In this document: piece after piece, positions 54,635-64,000 of the stretch | Layout: every line of letters starts with the position of its first letter | Position numbering within the stretch: the first letter of the stretch is position 1 | DNA from: Sorghum bicolor | Taxonomy: Eukaryota > Streptophyta > Magnoliopsida > Poales > Poaceae | Assembly (NCBI RefSeq): GCF_000003195.3 | Contig: NC_012870.2 | Location: 12,516,501-12,580,500 of the forward strand | Direction: 5' to 3' | DNA: 64,000 nucleotides | Program-made: the position numbers and the translations under genes | The notes under the pieces: generated by a model | What the model saw: only the letters and a program-made list of their open reading frames with translations | What the model was told of the DNA's origin: nothing | Database searches by the model: none

Positions 54635-57111
54635 TTTGCTTGACATAAACTCCAATCTTTTCCCTTCTCTTCTTCTCATTGTTCTTGGTGACTAGAGTGA
54701 GAGAGGATGAACTAGAGCGAGTGTGAGAGGGAGGAGAGTGAGTGTGTGAGTGGAGAGGCGCCGATGAATCTCATTCTCATGTAATGGAGGCAGGTGTCCT
54801 GACTTATGGGGCTAGGAGAGCTCCTGTGCGGACAACTCATTAGTGTTGGTCGGGCAGACGGTCCAACAAGACGGTTCATGGGAACACTAATGGTGAAAAT
54901 GCACCAGACGATCCGAGGGAACATTGTAGAGCCCAAAATGTATAGTTTTATACAAATGCTATTTTACAAATCGAAATTGCAATGCATATGATGCCCGTGA
55001 TGGTTATGAAAATGACCATATCACAATCGGGTTGTGGCAATGCATGCATCGTGCTTTTTTACATTGAGTTAGTGTACTTTGGGTATTTTTTTAAAATGAT
55101 AACGACGAGTCATAATAGAGGTAGATTTAGGGTTACCTTAAGTTTTCTATAATAATGACATAGGTGGAAAGTCGTGAGTTACTTTATATGCTACTTTTAA
55201 TAAGAGCATGGGTCGGTCATTTATATGTAAATTCTAGGGATTACTCGTTATTTTCTTGTGATAACAAAGGTGGTTAATTTGTGAAGATAAAAAAATCAGT
55301 AGATATTATTACCAATGATAGTTAAAGTGCACCGAATTAAATGTATGATATTTTTCTGTTTTTTCTAAAAGATTCTACCTTTTTTTCTAGCGTTTCTCAT
55401 TGAAATTAATCATGGATCCTCCAAACGAGCTCTCTCCAACTAGTGTGTACTAAGATAATCGCAACAAGATCCTATAGTTTATTAAGGAAAAGAAACTCGT
55501 GGTGGCTTAAAAAGATTCGAGCCGGTGGAAGGAAGTAAATTGCCAGGTAACAATTGAAAACTGCCTGCCTGAGATAAATAGTACAATTAGCACATGCAAA
55601 AGGCATTTGCGCCTATGAAAACCTACTTTTATGCAGCTTTATTTTAGACCAAATTTATAACCTCTAGCCTAGAGAGAGATAAAATATGTGGGCGACCAAC
55701 TGACTGGAAGGCCACACACGTGTTGAGCCTATGATGCTCCTGGAAGTAGGTTTGGCCACAAGAGCTTCCATTTTTAAAAGAACGCATATGCATATGCCCC
55801 CTTATCTGTGCAGTAGTGGCACTCTTTTCTCACCTGCTGGTTGCTGTTGCTGGTTCCAAGCAAGCCAGGGCCAATATATTGTCTCTGTTGCACTTTGGCA
55901 CTCGCCGCAGTCGGATTGGCGCAGCCGCTGCTATCCCCTGCCCAATTATTTCCTCAATCATTTGGTAGGCCCGGCCGGCTGTTCTTTCTAGTCGCTGCTC
56001 ATGATCTATAGCCTGTAGGATTTCTCTATTCAACAGTGGCCAGGACATCATCAGATAGCTTTCACCTCACTGCTGGGTGCTGGAGTGTTTTAGGTTGACC
56101 GTAGAACTCGAGTGTAGTTGCACTCGAGCTCTATAAACCGTATAGAACTCGTGACTCACGAGGGTTGCCCAATTCGCTTAGAAAATGTATGTAGGAGTAA
56201 AAAAATAAAGCCATGTTTGGGACTCAGAAGTTCATAAGAATTATATGGGGAAGTTTCATAGGACACAGGAACATAAAAAAAAATAACCACATTCTAAATA
56301 GACCCTGATCATTAGCTCGATCAATCATATATATGTTCTCTGTGGTTACAATGGGCATATTTTTTTTCATTATGTTTCTGTAATTAAATAATGACTGTGG
56401 CTTAGTTAATTGTTTCGTGCGTCTCGACCAGTCGTCCGATCCACTTGAAAGTTGAGCATGGATAATTGCACCGTAAAATGTACTAGATGCCATCGAGATT
56501 ATTGCAGGAATGCACGTCGCGATTCCTAGCTAGCTCGAGATTATGGCTGGCTGGCTGCCGGCCGCCGGGCGGCAGCTCTCACATCTCTGTCTGTCTCTCG
56601 CAACAAGTTGCTGCATGTTGCAGGCGCGAGAGATCCATCAGTAGTGGGCTCTGTGATGATCGCCTCAACTAGGAACCTCTCTCTGCCCATTGCGCCATTC
56701 CGATCCATATGAGAGGAGCGATCGAGCATATCCTCTCAGAATTTGCAGTGTGTGCGTGCTCACCACGAGCCCCTGTCATAGCTAGCAAGCAAAGCTTGCT
56801 ACGTAGGAGTAGTAGCTCTGTAGGGCCGGCCATCGTGTACAATATGCTGCGTGCACTTTTGTCGCCGTGATTATTGGAGGACAGCCAGCCGAGCTAGCTA
56901 GCTAGAGAAAAAGGCAGAGTCATGATCTAATCTATTTTTAGTGGAACATATGAAAGGAATAGAATATGAGAACTTTCTAACAACGATCAATGCAAGTAAG
57001 TCAAGTAGCTATGCTCTGTAAACCCGTTCATAAAGAGTAGAGTGGAAGGTTTCTTTTTCTTTTTTTTTTCCTCCCAAATGCTTTTCTTATTAGTAGTTTC
57101 ACTCTCTTCTC
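54635..57111. other. Intergenic region without a supported gene
   Basis: The left part (to about 55000) continues the sequence interrupted by the solo LTR, with GAGAGTGAGTG repeats near 54720-54750. The rest is mixed AT-rich DNA. Short frames lack motifs. Confidence 0.45.
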
Positions 57112-57306
57112 TGGTCGGGTTGTTCCTTCTCGCTCAATGTGTTATGGCCAGGGATCTTTATGTCTTGATAGTTTTAACTCGAAGTTTTTAGTTTAGATAG
57201 TGGTCAGAGTAGAGGTGTTTTGTAGCAAAACTGTGACTGTTGTAACTCTTTTTTTTCCTCGTCTAATAAAATTTCAGCAAATCTCTTGCCGCCTTTTAAA
57301 AAAAAA
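57112..57306 (+). mobile_element. 5'-truncated LINE, 3' tail only
   Basis: The string from CTGGTCGGGTTGTTCC through TTTTAACTCGAAG, GATAGTGGTCAGAGTAGAGG and CTAATAAAATTTCAGCAAATC matches my memory of grass L1-type LINE 3' untranslated regions. It ends in an A run (57298-57306). Only the last 200 bp or so remain, as expected from incomplete target-primed reverse transcription. The left limit is approximate. Confidence 0.65.
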
Positions 57307-57309
57307 TAC

Positions 57310-59950
57310 TCACGCCCACACCCACGCTGACACCGGTGCGTGGCTCTTGCACATCGCCATGGACTGCTGCAGACTGCGCGCTGTCACCTGCACTGCACAG
57401 CCGGGCGATGCGGTGATCGATGCGGTCCTGGTATATACCGGTGCCGCTTTGCTCTACCAGCAGTGGATCAGATTCGATCGCTCTGCCCCACGGCAGCCCG
57501 TAACTGTCCTGATGCAGTCGTGGTCGTTGGGTGCACGGTGCACTCGCCGGCCGGCCGGATTGGCGGATTCCTCCGATCCATCCATCGCCGGCGCTGCAGA
57601 TGCGGTATGCGCAGTCGGCACACTTTAATTAGCGCCCGGGACGTGGCGGGTTGGAGCATGAGATTCCCTGTCGCTAGCTAGTGCGACGCCGGACGCGCGC
57701 GCGCGCACCTGTCTGCACTTTCCCTGGCAACCTACCTCATCGCCATACCATTAGCTAGCTAGCTATACGGAGCTCTCTCTTTCTCATTTCACTGTCAGGC
57801 TTCTTCATTCCCATTTGGTGAAGTGTGTGTCCGGTGTTCGCTACTTACGGCAAGTGTGGCAAAAAATGGTCGAAATGGCACTCGCCATCCATCGCCCTGC
57901 TGGATGTGTATTCAGTAGTGCACGCTCACTTATCATATATGCTAGCTAGCTGCATATGCACTTGCATTGGTATGTACACGTCACAAGGTCTCCATACCGC
58001 CAGAACCTATAGCCTCAAGTCCGTTCTTTCTTTATACAATTGATATAGATGTACTCCTATATATATAAAATAAAACAATACTGTGGCTGGCCTGGTCTCT
58101 GACTCTCTGTCGTCGTCAGGCATGCATGCATATGGCCGGCCGGTGCTTGATGTAGTAATTTTTTTTCGGTTAAGTTAACACCGTATTAGCACGGGGCTCG
58201 ATGCATGTTAGTACTAGTGATTAGCTTAATCTAAAACCTGTGTGATAACCACTTGCGCGTATAAATTGGCATGCATGCATGAGCGGATCGGAGCTGCACG
58301 AGACTCCGCGCGCTCCCGGGGCACGATCGATCGTGCCGCGCGCCGCCCACCGCCGTCCGACGCGGCTGGCCGGCCGATCCCAGTCTTGGACGGTCACATG
58401 CTGCTGCGGAGTGATGGAGGGCGACTCCGACGACCAGAACTTAGATAATACTGTACTTTATATGCAGCGACGACATGGGCAACTTGGCATGATTAACTGC
58501 CGGATTAAACAAGCATTAATCGGGATTTGGGGGACATGCAGGCCAGATTCAGGTATGTGTGCGCGGGTCCGCTGAGTCTACTTATTGGAGACTGTATTTT
58601 ATACTAGTATATATATACGAGTACACTGCAATACATACTAGCAGTACTAGTAGGAATTTATTTTTAATATAAGAGGTCGAATTGAATAGTTGGAGAGAGA
58701 GAGAGGAGAATTTGCAACGAACTGTGGGCAGGGGCATGTAGGTCACACCTAAGGCAGGTAGTTGTTTCACGTGTGATGACAGTATTATATCTGTGTTCAT
58801 TTGACTGAAGCGTATCATATATGCTTCCTGTAGTACTCCTACTCCTACTTCGCTTATTAATTAATTGAATTGATTATCCTCTGATCTAAGCTAGTGACGG
58901 TTAACTCGATCCGGTAGCTAATAACTACTTGTTTAATTTTTCAGAACCAAGATATAGTTAATTAAGTGTACCTTTTTGATACTGTTAATTAAGTGTACTA
59001 ACAGACAGGCAGCCGTCCAACCACCGCCCAGTTACTACTAGTTGGTAATAACAACGTGCACCAACAGGGGTGGAAGTACATGTTTCGAATAAATGTGTGT
59101 AAACAGCTTGGCTATTATTGTTGTTGAGGTTATTTTAGAATTTATATAGCAAAAATTAGACTCTAACATATATAGTAAAAAGTAGAAAATCTGGTTTTAC
59201 AAAATAGAAAGTTAGTTATTTCTTGATTTCGTTGGCCATATATAGCTATCTGGTTTTTATAAAATAACAAGTCTGTTGTAGACCTCTTCTTTTAAAAAAA
59301 GTTTTATACTCTATAAAATAACTAAACAACGAAATTTGGCTACTAATTTTAGCCAAGCCAGTGGAGTTGCGCACGAATACACGATGAACATCCTACTGCT
59401 TCATTCTTCATACGCCGGATATATGTGCATACATTCCCCACTGCACACGCATATATACCAATATGTACTTTATATCCACATGTAAATTCTAATGAGATCT
59501 GTGTATGAAGAATCATACGTGGGACATATATGGTCTATTTGGTTGCTGTCTGGCCAGGCATGGAGTAATCTTCTATCGCCTACTACGGCGTCAGGGTTTT
59601 TCTTCAAAAGAATTGGTTAATAATAACGTCTTATTACAATCTAGTCATTGTGGAATTGAAATATCGTGTGTTGAATTCCTTACTTGACGATGTGGTTGCG
59701 ATGCTTGTAGCAGTTAGCTACAGTGGACTAAGGCTAGCTTCTTTTATTTGGAAGGATATGAAGCCGGAACATTATTTATTTCTTTTTATCAATAATAAAT
59801 TAAAAGAGAGTGTAACCAACATCCGAATATGCATCTAATTTTAATTCTAGGCACCTCGTAACCAATCGAGATATCAGATCAAGAGATCGAGATGCTCAAT
59901 TGAGATCAAGCCGAAACGAATTTTGATGATGAGCTTCTTCTTCTTTTTCT
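57310..59950. other. Intergenic region without a supported gene
   Basis: Includes GC-rich patches (57310-57720 and 58260-58440) with uninformative open frames, and many TAGCTAGC/GCATGCATG strings. No splice chain or RNA gene was recognised. Confidence 0.45.
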
Positions 59951-59951
59951 T

Positions 59952-59986
59952 CTGCTGCTGCTGCTGATGCTGCTGCTGCTGCTGCT
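59952..59986. repeat. (CTG)n microsatellite
   Basis: About eleven CTG units with one CTGATG interruption, preceded by a TTCTTCTT run. No supported reading frame crosses it. Confidence 0.88.
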
Positions 59987-61073
59987 AAACAACGACACTG
60001 ACATGCATCAACCAACACCCATGTGGCATGTGCCAGTTAAGCCGCTGCGCTGCGTGCGCGGGGCCTCAAGTGGTCCTAGCTGCCGGCCGGCCGGCTTCGC
60101 ATGCATCATTATATGAACTGAACGGCGCACCCACAAGAACAATATCCCAACGCCACACAACGAGAACCGACATCCCGCCGGTATCGAGATTCACCAACTG
60201 ACGATCTGATCGATCTGATCTACCAATGCGTGCAACAAAGCGCATTCATAATTCCCTTTCATTCATGCATGCATGCACGCATCGATCAATTCAAAGCCAT
60301 GCATGCATTCATGAATTCATACTCCATGTGGGGCCCACGCGTACTGTGGGCCGGTGGCACACAGAGACACACTGCTGGGGTCGATGACCGACCGCGACCG
60401 GCCGATCGATCGATCAACAACCCCTCCGGCGGCCCTGGCGGGCGGGCGGCGGCCGGCCGGGAGTCGTCGATCGGCACATGGCGGCACATGACCACGCCAC
60501 CCATCGCGCCATCACCCTCACGATCGACGACCTCACCAGGCCACTTGCGTCGTGACGATGCCCATGCATGCATGCAATGCAAGATGATCCCTCAGCTCCT
60601 CGTCGATCGATCGCGTGCGCTCTCTCGATCGATCCGCTTCCGGCCGTCCCAAGGAAGATCCGTGCGATCTCCGGGCCAGTATTCTATGACCTCAGTCCAC
60701 ATGGCTGCGCAAACCAGTTCCATCAACAACCCATCATTAACCACTCATGCATGGCCATGGCTCTCTGTTTGTTTGTTTTGTTTGTTGCAGCTGCAAGCTA
60801 CTGCAACCGTCTCTGACCCTGCCGCTGCAGATTAAACAAATGGGTTGTCATGATTGCCAGTCAACGTAACACACAGCTCCCTAGCTAGCTATAGGCTATA
60901 GCTAGTAGGTTATTATACTTGATTAGTCAACATGCATGGATGCAAGATTCCTCGGTTTGCATGGCTTAATTTGCATTGGCCAGCCTTTATTACTCTTTTC
61001 TTGTTGTACATTAACACTCTCTCTCCATACTTAGGCCAGTCTCAGTGGTAGTTTCATCTGAGTTTCATTCATA
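59987..61073. other. Intergenic region without a supported gene
   Basis: The 60200-60840 part is rich in GATCGATC and CATGCATG strings and has a 201-codon open frame (60230-60835) without domain features. I do not call it a gene. Confidence 0.45.
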
Positions 61074-61423
61074 CTCCCTCCGTCCCCAAATACTGCTATT
61101 TCTAGCAGATTTCAGACAGATTAGTGTGACAAACAAAAGACCATTCTACCCTCAATTAATTTGGGTTCCACCTTTAATCATGCACGTTAAGTCATGGTTC
61201 TCTGGTTCCAACGAGCTGCATTTAATGTCAACTGAATAGACTCAAACAATTACTATGCGCCAAAGTACAGTACTACTCACTAGAAGAAATTAAATGAGTT
61301 GGTGGACCACGCAAGTTCCGAGGAGAATTAAATGGGCTGGTGGACTGAATATGCTAGTAGAAATAGCAGTATTTGTGGACAAAATTTTCTCCTAGAAATA
61401 ACAGTATTTAGGGACGGAGGGAG
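61074..61423. mobile_element. Stowaway-like MITE, 350 bp
   Basis: Begins CTCCCTCCGTCCCCAAATAC and ends GTATTTAGGGACGGAGGGAG, an inverted match, with TA on both sides (61072-61073 and 61424-61425). A second inner pair, CTGCTATTTCTAG and CTAGTAGAAATAGCAGTATTTGTGG, suggests an internal partial duplication of the right end. Confidence 0.88.
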
Positions 61424-61425
61424 TA

Positions 61426-62640
61426 TTAAATAGGTTTTTACATAAGCATTTTGGATGACATGACAGCGTATTTAAGAAGAGAGAGAAAAAATAAGTTTCA
61501 TCTATATGAAACTCTCTTGGCACGATTACCAACTCTCTATGAGTCTTGAAATTAAATACCTATAAAACTATGGAGTGAAACTCTCCTTTAGACTTTAGAG
61601 ACCGTGTCACGGTCCTAAACGACTTCCTTTACGAGTACAGAGAGAGTATAATATGTTTATTAATAAAGTCACTGGTAAGATGCATAGTCGGTTCGACTGC
61701 ACGTTAATGTGTGCTTTGGTATAGGTAGGGTCACGTTTCTCTGTCAGTGTCACATGTGCCCCTTAGCTTGCTGCCAAGTTGCAACGCGCAGAACGTGAAA
61801 ACGGCCCACGCACCCTGCCCCCCCTCTCCCCGGTCCTTAGCTTGGTTTGTTCTTGTCATGGACCACGCATTGATGCATATATGATCCCTACGCGCCGTGC
61901 CTCGGCCACATTCATCATGATTAGGATATGGATCGGCGCGATGAGAGGAGAGGAGAGTGATTATGGCTTAATCATGCATGCTGCAGAACAATAATGTAGA
62001 CGAGATGCAGCATGTGGTCCTACACATACATGACCCAGAAGCTAATCATGGATATATAGTATATAGATCCATGGATGATACAGCCCACGCATCGATCCTA
62101 ACTAACCCTCCCCACCAGAAATAACTACCAACGGCCAGTACCTACCGGCCGGCCCAGTCTATCTATATGCTTCAGTTATTGTATAGTACGTACTGTGTGT
62201 TCTTGATGACACTGCATACCCATGCAAGCAGCAGCGTCCTGTGTGCGCCATACTGCCATGCTTCTTGCTTAAATGACATATATATATATATATACACGTA
62301 CGTATAGTTACTCTTATCTTCAATAAGCTACGTTGTGTATGTATTCATACTTGTTTATCGGTTTGAGTATGTTTATATACTCATATTAAGATACTCTAGA
62401 TCTTACCACGCGAAATTTTTTCAAAAAATATATATTTTAAATATATTACTAAAATGCCACTACTATATTATATACAATAAATATAACCATATACTCTATG
62501 TATGCATGCATACTTAACATACATATCACTCTAGATGGTCTAGTATGACCATATACTTTGTCTATATACATTTCGTTCGGTCATATACACCTTAAATCTA
62601 GAGATATATAGATGAGAGTAACTACACGCGCGTGTAAAAA
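61426..62640. other. Intergenic region without a supported gene
   Basis: AT-rich to mixed composition with no recognised feature apart from short TATA runs at 62277-62296. Confidence 0.45.
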
Positions 62641-62644
62641 AACG

Positions 62645-62825
<181 letters not shown>

Positions 62826-62833
62826 TATTAGTC

Positions 62834-63073
62834 TGTAGCTGGCTATAAAATAACTTATTTTGTAGCCATTTTGAGTTACGATAATTACTATATTAATTTA
62901 CAAGATTATAGTAACTCTTTACTAAGTGGTTTACTATAGCATTATGGTAAATATCCCCATATATTATAGTAACCCAACTATCGTAAATATGTATACATAT
63001 TATCGTAAATTATTATATAAAATTATCGTAAATAAAGGTGGCTACAGAATAACATATTTTGTAGCTAGCTACA
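62834..63073. mobile_element. MITE-like element with about 36-bp inverted termini
   Basis: The left end, TGTAGCTGGCTATAAAATAA, pairs with the complement of the right end, TGTAGCTAGCTACAAAATAT. The match extends through TTTTGTAGCC on the left and TTCTGTAGCC on the right. The AT-rich interior has repeated ATTATCGTAAAT strings. No clear target duplication was found. The superfamily is unknown, perhaps Mutator-like because of the long termini. Confidence 0.7.
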
Positions 63074-63114
63074 GAGTATACTTTCTATATATATATATAT
63101 ACAAGTGCTATTGT

Positions 63115-63484
63115 ACACCCTAGGTGTAGAATAGTATTCTACACCGAACTGTTATACTGAGCAAAATTTAGTATCGTTCAGTATTTGTGTTTCACTATTT
63201 GTTCAGCATTTCGTGGTCCTGGGTGTTGGACAAGATGATAGTGAACATCTCCAGTATTGCTCAGTATTTTTTCTACTCAGTTTTGACTTGCGGTGTAGAA
63301 TAATATTCTACACCGCAAGTGAAAAGTGAGAAGAAAAAATACTGAGCAGTACTGAACACGTTCAGTATCATTCATGACTACACTTAGGACTCTGAAATAC
63401 TAAAAAATACTGAAACTCAAGTACTGAATAATACTAAATTTTGTTCGGTACAGTAGTTTGGTGTAGAATAATATTCTACACCCA
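63115..63484. mobile_element. Foldback element with three evenly spaced palindromes
   Basis: Three copies of a 23-bp palindrome, GGTGTAGAATARTATTCTACACC, lie at 63123-63145, 63292-63314 and 63460-63482. The spacing is 169 and 168 bp. The two spacers are inverted repeats of each other around the middle palindrome, sharing TACTGAGCA(A/G)TACTG, ATACTAAATTTTG and AGAAAAAATACTGAG strings on opposite strands. The whole unit can fold into one long hairpin. It is non-coding and probably a non-autonomous DNA transposon. Confidence 0.75.
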
Positions 63485-63556
63485 CACACACTCGATGCTA
63501 CTACTATTCGATCATCAACTTGGATGGGTACAAGCAGCTAGCTAGCTCGATCATCA

Positions 63557-63788
63557 GGCCTTGTTTAGTTTGTAAATTTTTTAGTTTTTGGGTACTGTAG
63601 CATTTTCGTTTTTATTTGACAAACATTGTCCAATCACGGAGTAAGTAGGCTCAAAAGATTCATCTCACAAATTACAGGTAAACTGTGCAATTAGTTTTTA
63701 TTTTCGTCTATATTTAATGCTCCATGCATACAACCAAAGATTCGATGTGACGAGAAATCTTGAAAATTTTTGCGAACTAAACAACGCC
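63557..63788. mobile_element. Tourist-like MITE, inverted orientation
   Basis: Starts GGCCTTGTTTAGTTTG and ends GCGAACTAAACAACGCC. The interior is the reverse complement of the other MITEs here (ACTGTAGCATTTTCG early, TCGATGTGACGAGAAATC late). The flanking triplets TCA and TAA do not match, so the target duplication is lost or mis-set. Confidence 0.82.
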
Positions 63789-64000
63789 TAAGCTAGATCA
63801 GCAGGCGCGGGGCAGACCGATATATTTGACCAATAACAAATGGGCGCGCGCGTATGGGCATCCACATGTATGTCTGATCGATGTCTAGCTAAGGATGTGT
63901 AGCTCTCCAAATAGATCCGTAATTTTCTCTATTGTAATTTTATAAACGACAATTTCTTATCTTATTTTTTTCATTTAGTTATAATAGAGATGAACCGCGG

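Noticed and set aside
60230..60835. 201-codon open frame
   Set aside because: The translation contains many residues from GATCGATC and CATGCATG strings and has no domain. The stop-free length is modest for this composition.

Overview
The window reads as nuclear DNA of a panicoid grass, most likely Sorghum or a close Andropogoneae relative. The evidence is GC-rich, intronless monocot-style genes set in AT-rich intergenic DNA, nested LTR retrotransposons, many Tourist-like MITEs beginning GGCCTTGTTTAGTT, and an NCED protein that lines up with maize VP14 at a constant offset for all four iron-binding histidines. I see no bacterial, organellar or viral genome features. The species call is an inference from family resemblance, because no search could be run.

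Layout. Bases 1-5155 hold a decayed minus-strand Athila-like Ty3/gypsy element: a gag-protease remnant, a tRNA-Asp primer site and one 1.24-kb LTR. Bases 5156-6426, 10338-10587 and 24888 onward are pieces of an older repeat that was split twice. The first split is a 3.9-kb hAT transposon (6427-10329) with terminal inverted repeats, an 8-bp target duplication and a five-exon-like (four CDS blocks) transposase gene broken by one nonsense codon. The second is a 14.3-kb Tat-lineage Ty3/gypsy retrotransposon (10588-24882) with a CATGC target duplication and LTRs that differ by one AC unit where I compared them, so it is very young. Its gag-pol strand carries a frameshift and an in-frame stop. The opposite strand carries a six-exon gene (18581-22911) with its own TATA box, whose splice phases join into one 1312-codon reading frame.

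Bases 26142-30170 hold two divergent intronless genes sharing a 633-bp intergenic promoter: a group II cyclic nucleotide-gated channel (minus) and a PORR-domain organellar RNA-binding protein (plus). Bases 30171-44894 are intergenic, with several direct duplications and MITEs.

Bases 44895-46730 are the VP14-type NCED gene (minus), the rate-limiting enzyme of abscisic acid synthesis, with a TATA box and a G-box/ABRE upstream. From 47400 to 64000 I find no convincing gene, only MITEs, a solo LTR with target duplication, a 5'-truncated LINE tail, microsatellites, and an unusual foldback element with three evenly spaced palindromes.

The three host genes act in different processes: ion signalling, organellar RNA splicing and abscisic acid synthesis. 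Their proximity suggests no shared pathway. From memory, an NCED and a CNGC gene are also near neighbours on rice chromosome 3, which would make this a conserved syntenic block; this was not checked.
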